Source: Cellvibrionaceae bacterium (GTDB taxonomy: Bacteria; Pseudomonadota; Gammaproteobacteria; Pseudomonadales; Cellvibrionaceae). From it: a stretch of 64,000 bases of DNA. Shown in pieces: positions 29,979-39,904 of this stretch. The stretch covers positions 682,001 through 746,000 of the forward strand of contig JANPZW010000008.1 in NCBI GenBank assembly GCA_024707385.1. Reading direction: 5' to 3'. The translations under genes were made by a program, and so were the position numbers. How positions within the stretch are numbered: position 1 is the first letter of the stretch; each line of letters begins with the position of its first letter. Under the pieces are notes generated by a model. That model was not told where the DNA came from. It worked only from the letters and a program-made list of their open reading frames with translations, and did no database searches.

Positions 29979-30929
29979 ATGCGGCGTCTGGTTTTTGTAT
30001 CGATGCTACCCATCGCTCTGGCGGCGGCTTGCCAACTAGCGCCCCAGGCCGGGCAGGAACGCAGTCGGCATCAGGCCAGCCATGGCGCCAGCGCCGGCCA
30101 CAGGCTGGCTTTCATCGCCGAATACGATACCAATGGCGATGGGCAGGTGACCCGCGCCGAATTCGAGCTGGCGCGCGCCGCCCGCCTTCTGTCCATGGAT
30201 AAGGATAGCAATGGGCTGGTGGCGGAAGACGAATATATCGATGACTTCAACCTCCAGTTGGACATGCATCTGGATGAGGAACTCAGGGCGCTGGTCGCAG
30301 AAAGTGAAACGCGTTTCGAGACCCTGGATACCGATAAGGATGGCCGTGTCACCTGGACGGAGTACCAGGAGGCCGGGGAGGCCATCTTCAATTATTTTGC
30401 GGAGGGTGGCACCGAGGGGACCGTGGCGCCGGGAGCGGCGCACCGGCAGTGGCGCCCGGATCAGCTGGTAGAGGGCGGGACGCGGCGTCCGGGCCTGTTG
30501 GCCAAGCCGGAGATACGCTCCCTGGCGTGGTTTATCGATGCCCACGACCGGGATGGCGACCGTCAGGTGATGCGATCGGAATACCTGCAGGTCCAGCGCG
30601 AACGGTTCGAGCGCATGGATATGGATGGCAGCGGCTGGCTGGCTTCCGAGGAATATGTTCAACACGTCGCCGTGAGCCGGGAACTGGAGGCGGCGGACAT
30701 ACGCGCGCGCCAGGTGAGACAGGCGAAAATCCGCTACGGAGTGCTCAATGCCGACCGCGACGAAGGCATCAGCCTGGCGGAATTCGCCGTCTCGGGCGCA
30801 CGCATCTTCACCGGCTGGGATTTGAACGATGACGGTGTGGTCTCGACGGCGGATCCGCTGCCTCCGGCAGGCGATGGCGGCGGGCGCATGGCCGTCGATT
30901 CCACTGGCACAGGAAACGGGGCTTTTTGA
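29979..30929 (+). CDS. EF-hand lipoprotein
   Basis: This lipoprotein of 316 residues has lipobox LAAAC at residues 12-16 (MRRLVFVSMLPIALAAACQ). Several EF-hand loops are readable: DTNGDGQVTRAEF, DKDSNGLVAEDEY, DTDKDGRVTWTEY, DRDGDRQVMRSEY, DMDGSGWLASEEY and DLNDDGVVSTAD. It should bind calcium, or another divalent metal, at the periplasmic face of a membrane. The stop overlaps the start of the receptor gene, so production is coupled. Why a TonB receptor operon carries a six-loop EF-hand protein is unclear; stabilising the receptor or sensing metal are possibilities. Confidence 0.82.
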   Translation: MRRLVFVSMLPIALAAACQLAPQAGQERSRHQASHGASAGHRLAFIAEYDTNGDGQVTRAEFELARAARLLSMDKDSNGLVAEDEYIDDFNLQLDMHLDEELRALVAESETRFETLDTDKDGRVTWTEYQEAGEAIFNYFAEGGTEGTVAPGAAHRQWRPDQLVEGGTRRPGLLAKPEIRSLAWFIDAHDRDGDRQVMRSEYLQVQRERFERMDMDGSGWLASEEYVQHVAVSRELEAADIRARQVRQAKIRYGVLNADRDEGISLAEFAVSGARIFTGWDLNDDGVVSTADPLPPAGDGGGRMAVDSTGTGNGAF

Positions 30930-32905
30930 TGTTTCCCTGCCCCTTCAGGCGTTCCCTGGCTGTCATCCTGATCGCTTCCGCACCGGTTGCCTTCTCCGAA
31001 ACCATCCGGGAACCCGGCGGGGAGGCGGTGCAGACAGTGGTGGTGACAGGCACCCGCACGCCCAGGCTTTTGCCGGATTCGCCTGTCGTCATCGAAGTCG
31101 TTTCTGGTGATGATGTGCGCCAGGTTGCACAAACCACTCTCGCTCGGGCGCTGGATGTATTGCCGGGCGTGGTTGTGAAGCGCAGCAACAAGGAAGGCTA
31201 CAACATCTACATGCAGGGGTTCGACGGCGACCGGGTGCTGGTGCTGGTGGACGGCCGCCGGCAGGTGGCGCCCACCGGTGCGGCGGCGGATCTGGACCAG
31301 ATCAGCGTGGCCGACATAGAGCGCATCGAAATCCTGCGCGGCGCCGGGTCGGTGCTCTACGGCAGCTCGGCCATGGGTGGCGTGATCAATATCATCACGC
31401 GCCGCGAACAACGCAACCGCCTGGAATATACCGGTGAGGTATCCACCTATGCCGGTAACGAAATCGAAGGCGATGAATTCAGTTACCAGCACCGTCTGGA
31501 GGGCGCATTGCTGGCGGCGGGCTGGCGCAGCCGGTTGAGCCTGCAGGAAATCGACGACGCGGGCTTCGATTACGATCCCGCCACCGTGGCGCAATCCGCC
31601 GCCGGCTCCCGAAAACGATTCGCTCACCTGTCCCTCGGCGGGGATTTTTACGGCATTGCCACGGACTACCAGTTCCGCGATCTGAAGGACACCAAGCGGC
31701 GCGACAGCCACAGGGTTCAGGGGCAATCCACCATCGTGCATTACCTGTCGGACGTGGATCAGACACAACACGATCTGGAGATTCGCGGGCGCTCCGACGG
31801 CCTGACCGCGCCGTCCTGGAAAATGGCCGGGCGCCATACCGAACATTCCGAAATCAGCGGCCTGTCCAGTGACCTGCGGGATACCCATATTCAACTCGCC
31901 GAACTGGATGGGCAGAGAACATGGCGGCTGCGCCAGCATGAAATTGTCGGCGGGCTGGCGGCCAGACAGGAGCGGCTCGACCAGAGCAAGGACGGCAATC
32001 CGGAAATTGACCGGCAGGCCAATGAAAATCTGGAAATGTTTGCGCAATACAATTTTCTGGGGCGGGGCACCGAGTATCTGGCCGGTATCCGTGTACAGGA
32101 GGATTCGGATTTCGGTTACCACTCGGCGGCGCGCGCGAGCCTGATGAAAAAATTCAGCCGCGGCGGGGGTGAACTGCGCTGGCGCGCCGGACTGGGACAG
32201 AGTTACCGCGTGCCGAATTTGAAAGAGCGGTTTTACGTTTTCGACCACAGCAACGTGGGTTACATCATTCTCGGCGATGAGCGTCTGCTGCCGGAGACCG
32301 CGGTGACGGCCAATGGCAGCGTGACCTGGTCGCGGGACTGGCGCCCGGATCGGGAACTGAGCCTGGAAGTCAACACGCACTATTCGGAAGCGAAAAATCT
32401 CATCGACACGCTCTATGATCCGACTGCATCGCGGGAGCCGCCATATGTCTCTGTATATCGCTATGCCAATTTTGCCAGGACGGAAATCCGCGGCCTGGAT
32501 TTCAGCGGAAAATACCGATGGCGCGACTGGAACTGGCAGTTGAACTACAGCTATCTGGAAGCCCGCGACAAAATAGCGGACAACCCGCTTCCCAATCGCC
32601 CGCGCCATCAGATCAAAGCCAATATGGGGCGGCATTTTCCCGCCCTGGATCTGGATGCGCTTTTTTATGTGGTGCATGAGGCGGGTGAATATCCGGAAGT
32701 TGCCGGCCAGCCGGTTTACCGCGATGAATTCCTGAGTCTCAATCTGATCGTGTCGCAAATACTGACCGAACATATCCACTGGCGGTTCGGTGTGGAAAAT
32801 CTGCTCGACAACCATCGCAATCCGGTCGCTGCCGGCGCAGGGGATTTCGATGCGCGCCCGGTGGGCAGCCGGCGGGTGTTTGCCGGCGTGACGCTCAAAT
32901 ATTAA
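30929..32905 (+). CDS. TonB-dependent receptor, HmuR-like (heme/hemoprotein)
   Basis: This outer-membrane receptor has 658 residues. Signal peptide, TonB box (AVQTVVVTGTRTPR), plug (IERIEILRGAGSVLYGSSAMGGVINIITRR) and barrel are all in one frame. There is no STN domain, so it does not signal through FecR. The barrel contains YRVPNLKERFYVFDHSNVGYIILG, corresponding to the FRAPNLKELYYVFDHSNHGY region of heme and hemoglobin receptors of the HmuR/PhuR type. It is followed by an HmuY-like lipoprotein, the usual HmuR partner. The ATG at 30929 overlaps the upstream stop. Confidence 0.85.
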   Translation: MFPCPFRRSLAVILIASAPVAFSETIREPGGEAVQTVVVTGTRTPRLLPDSPVVIEVVSGDDVRQVAQTTLARALDVLPGVVVKRSNKEGYNIYMQGFDGDRVLVLVDGRRQVAPTGAAADLDQISVADIERIEILRGAGSVLYGSSAMGGVINIITRREQRNRLEYTGEVSTYAGNEIEGDEFSYQHRLEGALLAAGWRSRLSLQEIDDAGFDYDPATVAQSAAGSRKRFAHLSLGGDFYGIATDYQFRDLKDTKRRDSHRVQGQSTIVHYLSDVDQTQHDLEIRGRSDGLTAPSWKMAGRHTEHSEISGLSSDLRDTHIQLAELDGQRTWRLRQHEIVGGLAARQERLDQSKDGNPEIDRQANENLEMFAQYNFLGRGTEYLAGIRVQEDSDFGYHSAARASLMKKFSRGGGELRWRAGLGQSYRVPNLKERFYVFDHSNVGYIILGDERLLPETAVTANGSVTWSRDWRPDRELSLEVNTHYSEAKNLIDTLYDPTASREPPYVSVYRYANFARTEIRGLDFSGKYRWRDWNWQLNYSYLEARDKIADNPLPNRPRHQIKANMGRHFPALDLDALFYVVHEAGEYPEVAGQPVYRDEFLSLNLIVSQILTEHIHWRFGVENLLDNHRNPVAAGAGDFDARPVGSRRVFAGVTLKY

Positions 32906-33001
32906 TGCGTTTAGAACCTGCCATGGCCGAGGCGCCGGGCCGATTGCCAGGACTGATACGAATAGCGTGATCAATAGTTGATTTAAATGTCCGGAGTATT
33001 T

Positions 33002-34156
33002 ATGAAATTCGCCAATTTTGCTTTTCTGATCGTTATTGGTCTGCTGGCCGCCTGCAGTGATTCCGGCGGTAAATCCCATGCCGGCAATTCCAGTCCTCCC
33101 GGCAACAGCTCTTCGTCCAGCAGCTCGTCATCTAGCAGTTCGGGGGTGGCGCAAAATCCTGATCCCGTGGAAATGCAGGCGGTCGGCCCGCTGAATACCG
33201 GAACCAGCAGCGCGCCCGTCACGGTTTATTTCGATCTGGATGCCAATACCGTATTGAATCTGACGGAGGAGGAAGCGGCGGAGAACGCCGACTGGGATAT
33301 CGCCTTCCGGCGCACCAAGGTTTATCTCAATTCCGGCGCGGAAGTGCCCGTGCAAGCCTATGCGATGGGCAACAACGCGGATTTTTTCGACTCCGAAGGC
33401 AAAGCCGTCGTCAGCCGGTTTGTCAATGCGACGCCGGAATCCGAACTGGAGGATTTCACCGCAGTGACCGGAGATGAGATTCCTGCGGATACGGCATTCG
33501 CAACGGACACCGCGGAGCTGATCATCGGTGGCAAGTTTTATCACTACGATTTCACCACCCATGTGGTGACCGCCGCCGCTGATCGGTATTTCGTGGTTTT
33601 CTCGGATGGCAATTACAGCAGGATCCGCGTCAAGGACCTCACCACCGCGGGCCGCACTTTCGCTTCCATCACCCTGGGCGCGGCCCTGCAGGATGTGGCG
33701 CGGGGCGATAGCGTGTTCACGGAGGAAGTGGACATCGTTCTGGATGCCGTGGCCTGCACCGGCAATTTATACGTGGATCTGGATGAGCAGAAGCCGGTCG
33801 CGGAAGCGGATGCCTGGGATATTTATTTTCCCTGCGTGACCGTGGGCGCAAATACCGGGGCGGGTTTCGAATTGCATATCGCCGCGGACGCCACGGCAAT
33901 CGAGGATGACGATTACGAGGGCATCGACGGCACCCTGCACAACTTTTACGGTTTTGTCACGGATCGGACACAGGCTCTGTTTTTCGACGATCATCCCTGG
34001 TACCAGTACAACCTGGAAAACAACCACCAGTTCTACTCCCGATATCAGGTCTACCTGATCAAAACTGCCGAGGGTATCCATAAGCTGCAAATCACCAGCT
34101 ATTACGATGCCAGCGGCGCTTCCGGCCAATATCACTTCCGCTATCAGCGGTTATGA
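33002..34156 (+). CDS. HmuY-family heme-binding lipoprotein with poly-serine linker
   Basis: This lipoprotein of 384 residues has lipobox LLAAC near residue 15. A linker rich in glycine, proline and serine follows, with 13 serines in a row near residues 34-46. The HmuY domain comes next (TVYFDLDANTVLNLTEEEAAENADWDIAFRRTKVYLNSG), with a second related half (DAWDIYFPCVTVGANTGAG). HmuY takes heme from host proteins and passes it to HmuR. The family is best known from Bacteroidetes, where it is about 215 residues long, so this copy is longer. The ATG at 33002 follows GGAG. Poly-serine linkers are common in Cellvibrio-type bacteria. Confidence 0.78.
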   Translation: MKFANFAFLIVIGLLAACSDSGGKSHAGNSSPPGNSSSSSSSSSSSSGVAQNPDPVEMQAVGPLNTGTSSAPVTVYFDLDANTVLNLTEEEAAENADWDIAFRRTKVYLNSGAEVPVQAYAMGNNADFFDSEGKAVVSRFVNATPESELEDFTAVTGDEIPADTAFATDTAELIIGGKFYHYDFTTHVVTAAADRYFVVFSDGNYSRIRVKDLTTAGRTFASITLGAALQDVARGDSVFTEEVDIVLDAVACTGNLYVDLDEQKPVAEADAWDIYFPCVTVGANTGAGFELHIAADATAIEDDDYEGIDGTLHNFYGFVTDRTQALFFDDHPWYQYNLENNHQFYSRYQVYLIKTAEGIHKLQITSYYDASGASGQYHFRYQRL

Positions 34157-34289
34157 CATGGCGATATTGCGAAAGTCGCAATGGGTTCACATCCAACCGC
34201 TGATTGCGACGCTTTTCTGTTCCGGCCATTCCCGGCGGAGGCGCGCTCCTCTGCGAGGCTTTATTTTTTATTTGAATCAAGGTTTACCA

Positions 34290-36527
34290 ATGAGAAAACA
34301 GATTTCAATTCCTTTGATGATTGCTGTGGCCACTTGCCAGATCACCACAACGCAGGCTGCCGATTCAACCGCTTCGCAATCCGAAATGGGTCGGCTCGAA
34401 GCGGTAAAAGTGACCGCCGATGCGGAAGGCGACACAACGGAAAATTCCGGCTCCTATGTGGCGAAAAAATCGCGCGGCGCAGCCAGACTGAACCTGGACC
34501 TGAAGGAGACGCCTCAATCCGTCAGCGTCATCACCCGCGAACACATGGATCAGCGGGGTTTGAGTAATATCGAGGATATCCTGAACGCTGCTCCAGGCGT
34601 GTACACCACCAGGCTGGACAGTGAGCGTTCTGCGTATTATTCACGCGGCTTTGCCATCACCAATCACCAGATCGATGGTTTGCCCGTGGGAGACAACAGT
34701 CCGCGCTTCGACAATTTCTTTTTTGACCGGATCGAGATCGTCAAGGGTGCCACCGGTCTGATGGGCTCTACAGGCAATCCATCCGCCACCATCAATATGG
34801 TGCGCAAGCGCCCCACCGCCGAATTTCAGGCCAACCTCGGGGCTGCCTTCGGTCGCTGGGATCACCAGCGACTGGAAGCGGATGTGTCATCGCCTCTGAA
34901 CAGCACTGGCAGTGTTCGCGGTCGCGCCATGGTGGCGGACACGGATGAAGATTCCTATATGGATTTTTATCACCTGGATTCCACCGTCGCCATGGCTGTG
35001 GTCGAGGCGGATGCTGGAGAAAATACCCTGGTGACCCTGGGGTACCAATATCAGAAAAACAGCCCCACCGGCTCCACGTGGGGAGCTGTGCCTTACTGGA
35101 ACCGGGACGGCAGCATGGCCAACATGCCACGCAATTTCAGCCTGACGGCCGACTGGAGCAGAATCCGGGAAATCGATAAAACCCTGTTTGCTGAGTTGCA
35201 GCATGAGTTCGGCAATGGCTGGCTGGTGAAAGGGGTAGTGGCTCATACGGTATCGGATTCGGACTGGATGGTGGCCTACGGTGGCAGCGGTTTTCCCGAT
35301 CCGGCGACCGGTGAGGGATTGTCGCTCTGGACCGGCATCTGGCCCTACAGTGAAAACAAAAAGCTGAATCTGGATCTGTATGCGACAGGCCCCTTTGCAC
35401 TTTGGGGACGCACTCACGAACTGATCGCCGGCTACAGCGGTTTCACTTCCAGGAACATCAGTGACAATGTCACCACCGATGTGCAGTACTCGCCGCAGAT
35501 TCCCGATTATCGGATCTGGACGGGCAATATCCCGCGGCCGACCTATGAGAAAAACGGCAGCGGCAGCGAAGACACCACGGATCTCTATGGCATCTACACC
35601 ACAGCGCGCTTTGATCTCAGCGATCCGCTGAAATTGATCGTCGGTGCGCGTTTCAGCGACTATGAATACGAGTCGAAAAGCTGGACGGCCAGCACACCCA
35701 AAAGCCCTTCGTCCGATCCCAGCAAGAAAGATATGCTCACCCCTTATGTGGGCCTTACGTATGACATCAACCGACGCTTTACGGCCTACGCCAGTTACGC
35801 CGACATGTTCACGCCCTCCAGCCGCAAAGACCGGAACAACCATTATCTGGACCCGGAAACCGGCATCAATTACGAGCTGGGCATCAAAAGCGATTGGAAT
35901 GACGGCAAACTCCTGACCACGCTCGCTGCCTTCTGGTCGGAAAAGGACGACGTTGCTATCGCCGATGTGGCATACAACCTCATGGTGCAGGAGGCGATTG
36001 CGAATGGCGCCAGCCCGGAAGATTTCCAGGTGCTCACGGCTTACATCGCTACCGGCCAGGGCTTGAAAGTCGAAGGCTTCGAGGTGGAGGCCATCGGTTT
36101 GCTGAGCGATGACTGGAATATCTCCTACGGTTACACCTACGTGAACAGTATCAATTCACAAGTTGCCAGCGAACTGACCAATGTGCCGCAGCACCAGATG
36201 AAAATTTCCACCAGTTACACCCTGCCGGGCAGCCTGTGGCGAGGCGCGGAAAAACTGACCCTGGGAGGAGGATTGAATTGGCAGAGCGACATTTCCAACG
36301 AGTGGGGCGGCGCGCCGGCCAACTCGGTTGGCAATGGGGTCATCAGGCAGGATTCCTATTTTCTGGCCAATGCGTTCATGCATTACCAGATCAACGACTT
36401 CATCAGCGCGAATTTCAATATTGATAACATGTTCGATAAAAAGCATTACACAAACGTTGGCTTCTATAACGGAATTTACTGGGGCGAGCCGCGCAATATG
36501 AAAATCAGCCTGCGCGCAAGGTTTTAA
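34290..36527 (+). CDS. TonB-dependent siderophore receptor (no STN domain)
   Basis: This intact receptor has 745 residues: signal peptide (MRKQISIPLMIAVATCQITTTQA), TonB box region (LEAVKVTADAE), plug (LKETPQSVSVITREHMDQRGL; IEIVKGATGLMGSTGNPSATINMVRKRP) and barrel ending FNIDNMFDKKHYTNVGFYNGIYWGEPRN and a final phenylalanine. It belongs to the FhuE/FoxA/FpvA-like ferric hydroxamate or catecholate class. The ATG at 34290 is chosen because the upstream in-frame part (from 34107) overlaps the HmuY gene and lacks leader character. It may take up a foreign siderophore. Confidence 0.88.
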   Translation: MRKQISIPLMIAVATCQITTTQAADSTASQSEMGRLEAVKVTADAEGDTTENSGSYVAKKSRGAARLNLDLKETPQSVSVITREHMDQRGLSNIEDILNAAPGVYTTRLDSERSAYYSRGFAITNHQIDGLPVGDNSPRFDNFFFDRIEIVKGATGLMGSTGNPSATINMVRKRPTAEFQANLGAAFGRWDHQRLEADVSSPLNSTGSVRGRAMVADTDEDSYMDFYHLDSTVAMAVVEADAGENTLVTLGYQYQKNSPTGSTWGAVPYWNRDGSMANMPRNFSLTADWSRIREIDKTLFAELQHEFGNGWLVKGVVAHTVSDSDWMVAYGGSGFPDPATGEGLSLWTGIWPYSENKKLNLDLYATGPFALWGRTHELIAGYSGFTSRNISDNVTTDVQYSPQIPDYRIWTGNIPRPTYEKNGSGSEDTTDLYGIYTTARFDLSDPLKLIVGARFSDYEYESKSWTASTPKSPSSDPSKKDMLTPYVGLTYDINRRFTAYASYADMFTPSSRKDRNNHYLDPETGINYELGIKSDWNDGKLLTTLAAFWSEKDDVAIADVAYNLMVQEAIANGASPEDFQVLTAYIATGQGLKVEGFEVEAIGLLSDDWNISYGYTYVNSINSQVASELTNVPQHQMKISTSYTLPGSLWRGAEKLTLGGGLNWQSDISNEWGGAPANSVGNGVIRQDSYFLANAFMHYQINDFISANFNIDNMFDKKHYTNVGFYNGIYWGEPRNMKISLRARF

Positions 36528-36611
36528 GGCATGGCTGCACTGAACATTGCCGGCGAAGGTGAAGTATTGCGTGTCCGGCATTTTTCTCTGCACGTTTTAA
36601 GGAGCGTTTGA

Positions 36612-37355
36612 GTGAAGAGGAACAGTCCTCTGCTGGTGTTGGGACTGCTAGCCTGCGGCGACTTGGCTGCGGCGTCCGGCGCGGGCGGCCAGGTCGCCCG
36701 TATCGCCGAGGCTCCAGTGCTGGACGGTCGGCTCGATGATGCCGTCTGGCAACGAGTGGAACCGATCGGTGAACTGACCCAGGTGGCGCCGGAAGCCGGC
36801 AGACCAGCCCCGGTCGCCACCCGGGTCCGCCTGGCGCAGGATGGCGCGACGCTCTATGTGGGCATTGAAGCACTGGAACTGCCGGGTTATGCGCGCAGCG
36901 CGCGCCAGACGCGGCGCGATGCGGACTTCGACGGCGACGATCATGTCACCCTGGTGCTGGACCCGGCGCGCGCCGGGCGCAACGGTTATCTGTTCCGGGT
37001 CAATGCCCGGGGAGCACAGTTCGACGCGCTGATTTTTGACAGCGCCGAGCTTCGCGCCGATTGGGACGCCATCTGGGATGCGCGGGTGCAGGCGGTCGAT
37101 GGCGGCTGGACCGCCGAGCTGGCGATTCCGCTGCATGCCTTGACGGCAAGCGGTTCCGGCGATTGGGGCCTGAATGTGGAGCGTTATCTGGCCGCCACCG
37201 GGGAGCGCCTGCGCTGGCGCGGCGCGCTGCCGGACCGTGAGGTCGCCGTATTGCGGCTCGCTGGCGGACTGGCGGGTCTTCTGGCGCATGCGGACCGATA
37301 TCACGGCAACACTCGCCTTCAACAGTGATTTTGCTGAAGCCGATGCCGATCGTAA
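36612..37355 (+). pseudogene. CBM9/DUF5916-type exported protein, cut short by an IS
   Basis: The frame starts with a signal peptide and a carbohydrate-binding-9-like domain (APVLDGRLDDAVWQRVEPIGELTQVAPEAGRP; FDGDDHVTLVLDPARAG; WDAIWDARVQAVDGGWTAELAIPL). After a shift near 37280 the reading continues as DITATLAFNSDFAEADADRK, the point where DUF5916 proteins (about 700 residues) have TLTINTDFAETEVD. Transposase sequence begins at about 37356, so two thirds of the barrel-like part is gone. It lies 84 bases behind the siderophore receptor on the same strand. The intact family resembles outer-membrane proteins of unknown role. Confidence 0.7.
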
Positions 37356-38507
37356 GCCAGCGTTTGTTGAATTTAAAATCGTCCTGCGTGAAGTAAGTGG
37401 CTTGCTGCTTTGGCTTCCCTTCCTGTTTGCGTTTGCCGTACTTCTGCTTTTGTTTCTCGAACTGGCTATCGCGACTGCGGAATCGGTTATCGGGGATAAA
37501 GGCATTCACGCCGTTTTTATAAAGGAATTCGTTATTCTGTTCATTTGAAAAACCGGTGTCGGCGGTTAGCTGGGTGCCTTTAGGGGTGAAGATATTCTTC
37601 TTGATCCCCAGGCGTTTAAACCGCTCTTTTATCACAGCTACAACGGGTTTTAATGTGTGGTGCTCCTGACCGTGACCAAAGGCATGGGCATCGACAATAA
37701 TCTGATGCTTACTGTCGACCGCAGCTACCCCGTTATAGCCTTGAATCGTGCCTTTGCTGGTAGTCATCTTGGCGGATTCGTTATCGGTGATATTGCTTTT
37801 TATTTCTTTCTTTGTTTTGCCTTGACCGATTTTGGGCTGCTCTGCTGCGAGCAATTCGTCAATGCGATCGGCTGCTTTATTAAGTGTTTCCGCTTTCTGC
37901 TGAAGTCGTCTGGCGCGCTCTTTGCCATCACGGCTGCGTTTATCTGTCGTTTTATGCATCTTGGATGCAGCGCTTAATTTGTTGTCTGATTTTATTGCGC
38001 TTTTCTTTCAGTTCCTTAAAAGTGCCTGACCATTCTTTGGCAGCATTGGATGACATCTTGCAGCCGTCAATCGCGAACAACTCTTTACCAAGCAAACCGT
38101 CCGCATCGCAAATCAGCAGCACCTGCTCGAAAATCGCTTCCACCTGCTCCGCGTGGCCGCTGATAAAAGCCGCAATCGTGGTGAAGTGTGGAACCTCTCC
38201 GCAGGCCAGCGCCATAAAGGTGATGTTGTCTGGCAACTCCACTGAATTTCCCGGCTGCTGGTAATGCCTTTGGAGTAAGCGAACAAAAGAATTTTCAGCA
38301 ATATAGATGGGCTATAAGCAGCGCGACCGGTGGTGTCGTTTTGATAGGCGGGGAAGAAAACGGATAAATCCAATCGGTGTTCGATCAAGTGATGTATGGC
38401 ATGCTCAAACGTTCCCGGCTGAGCTGATCCAGGTAATTAATCACAATCATTTCGGACTGGTTGAGATCGTAGGGAATGAAGTTGGGCATATTGGGTTCAT
38501 TATCCAT
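37356..38507 (-). pseudogene. IS1182-family transposase, frameshifted and lacking its C-terminus
   Basis: The reading starts at ATG 38507 (MDNEPNMPNFIPYDLNQSEM) and passes through LDLSVFFPAYQNDTTGRAAYSPSILLKILLFAYSKG (DUF772). It continues with FAIDGCKMSSNAAKEWSGTFKELKEKRNKI and the DDE part (NESAKMTTSKGTIQGYNGVAAVDSKHQIIVDA; LTADTGFSNEQN). Frames change near 38425, 38240 and 37955. The protein stops being transposase after TYFTQDDFKFNKR, roughly 100 residues short of the family length. It is therefore inactive unless some shifts are sequencing errors, and the missing end is real. Confidence 0.75.
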
Positions 38508-38570
38508 TTTGACCCGCCGATTTTACCTTGTTATGAGGTTTTTCTACAGCCTCAACGTCGTTGTAACCGG
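37356..38570 (-). mobile_element. IS1182-type insertion sequence, degenerate
   Basis: A leftward transposase and about 60 bases upstream of it make up the element. The right limit near 38570 is approximate. The left limit near 37356 is set by the switch to DUF5916-like coding sequence. No clean terminal inverted repeats or target duplication could be recognised. An IS3 element begins only 40 bases beyond its right side. Confidence 0.6.
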
Positions 38571-38626
38571 ACCAAACCGCTCCGCAATTTGGTGGAATCT
38601 CCCCCGCTTTTGCACACACCCATTTG

Positions 38627-39432
38627 TTAAGCCAACTTGCATTCATATTGTTCAGGCGTGATGTAGCCTATCGATGAATGAATGCGGCGGTGATTATAGA
38701 AATTCACATATTCCGACATAACCGCCCAAAGTTCATCTTTTGTCTTAAACTCTTCCCTACCATGAATTCTCTCCGCTTTAAAATTCGCGAAGAATGATTC
38801 CATATGCGCATTGTCATTCATCCGTCTCGGACGGTTCATGCTTTGGATAACTCCTCGCTTTGCTAAACGCTCCGAGAAATAAAACGCCCGATACTCAATG
38901 CCACGGTCTGTGTGAAAAATAAGTCCTGCAGCCGGCTTTCGGATTCTCAGTGCTTGGTGCATAACTCGCCAAGTCAATTCCGCCGTTCTTCGCTCTGCCA
39001 TGCCCCAGCTGATTACCCGCCGACTGTATTTATCCAGCACAACCGCCACGTAATGCCACTCGCCGCCAACCTTAATATAAGTAATATCACCTACCCATAC
39101 TTTGTTTGGCTCAGCAGCCAATGTGTCCAATTCCCGATTCGGCACACTCCGGATGAAGTGACACAGCCCTGGCATCTTCCGGTAGATCTGCGCCCTGCGG
39201 GCGATAAGCCCGTTTTCCTGCATGATTCTGGCAACTCGCTTCTTCGCGATTCGGTAACCCTGGCTTCGCATTCGCTCGGTAATCTTAGGGCTTCCATAAA
39301 CCCGCCTGACTCTTTGAAGTGGTGCAGAATCACATCGTAGAGAGCTTCATCTTCCAGTTCGCGAACACTGGTGCCTCTACGTCTCCAGGAGTTATAACCA
39401 TCCCGCGTGACGTCATAGAGCCTGCACATCAT
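38627..39432 (-). CDS. IS3-family transposase OrfB (integrase core), one frameshift
   Basis: The N-terminal part (MMCRLYDVTRDGYNSWRRRGTSVRELEDEALYDVILHHFKESGG) is in one frame. After a single-base shift near 39300 the rest follows (YGSPKITERMRSQGYRIAKKRVARIM). The DDE residues are all present: D in GDITYIKV, D in FHTDRGIEY and E in NAHMESFFANFK. The end HSSIGYITPEQYE is canonical. If the shift is a sequencing error the element may still be active. Confidence 0.8.
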
Positions 39433-39461
39433 AGCGACGCTGTAATCGGTCCGATTCTTGT

Positions 39462-39791
39462 CTATGAATTCGAAGATCTCCCTCTTCGTTCTAAAGAGAA
39501 TTGGATGGCTTTTTTTAAAAGGTCATGCTCCTGCTTAAGCAGGTTATGTTCTCGCTCCAGCTTCTGAAGGCGCTTCAACTCTGCACGCATCTTTGGTTCG
39601 ATCTCTATATCTTTCTTCTTCACCATAAGCTGGCCCCTTCGAGTTTCCAGTCGCCAGCGGTAAAGCATCACAGGATGAATGCAAAGAGCATCAGCAACAT
39701 CCGTCGCTTTGACACCCACAATATTCGTTAAAGCAACCGCCGTCGCCTTAAATTGGTCGTTGTAGTAATTGTAGTGCTTTCTTCGTGTCAT
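39462..39791 (-). CDS. IS3-family transposase OrfA
   Basis: This 109-residue helix-turn-helix protein (YNDQFKATAVALTNIVGVKATDVADALCIHPVMLYRW) has a leucine-zipper-like tail (LKRLQKLEREHNLLKQEHDLLKKA). The tail ends over an A7 run near 39513, the usual type of slippery site for the programmed shift into OrfB. It binds the element ends and joins OrfB as the OrfAB transposase. Confidence 0.82.
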   Translation of the reverse strand: MTRRKHYNYYNDQFKATAVALTNIVGVKATDVADALCIHPVMLYRWRLETRRGQLMVKKKDIEIEPKMRAELKRLQKLEREHNLLKQEHDLLKKAIQFSLERRGRSSNS

Positions 39792-39828
39792 TCGACACCT
39801 CCAACTTAGTTAAGTGAAGGTGTGTGCA

Positions 39829-39872
39829 TTATCGGGTCAAGTCTCGGTTCCGGTTTACAACCTTGTTATGTA
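39829..39872 (-). other. Integron attC site, truncated by the IS3 element
   Basis: Downstream of the cassette gene at 39905-40195 the minus strand reads ACATAACAAGGTTGTAAACC, an attC left end (R'' box followed by an L''-like arm). It continues to CCCGATAA, where the IS3 end begins. The other half of the site is missing. Confidence 0.5.
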
Positions 39873-39904
39873 TATTGCGCCGGCCACAAAATGTTGAGAA
39901 TATC

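Larger units (their letters stand above)
38611..39828 (-). mobile_element. IS3-family insertion sequence, 1218 bp with matching ends
   Basis: The ends read TGCACACACC at 38611 and its complement GGTGTGTGCA at 39828, with partial similarity continuing inward (left TTGTTAAGCCAAC, right TTCACTTAAC). Both transposase frames lie inside. The flanks show no convincing 3- or 4-base target duplication. Its right side cuts the attC site of an integron cassette. Confidence 0.8.

Noticed and set aside
30734..33079. 781-codon minus-strand frame
   Set aside because: It is antisense to the HmuR receptor and EF-hand genes; those have signal peptides, motifs and coupled starts, this frame has none.
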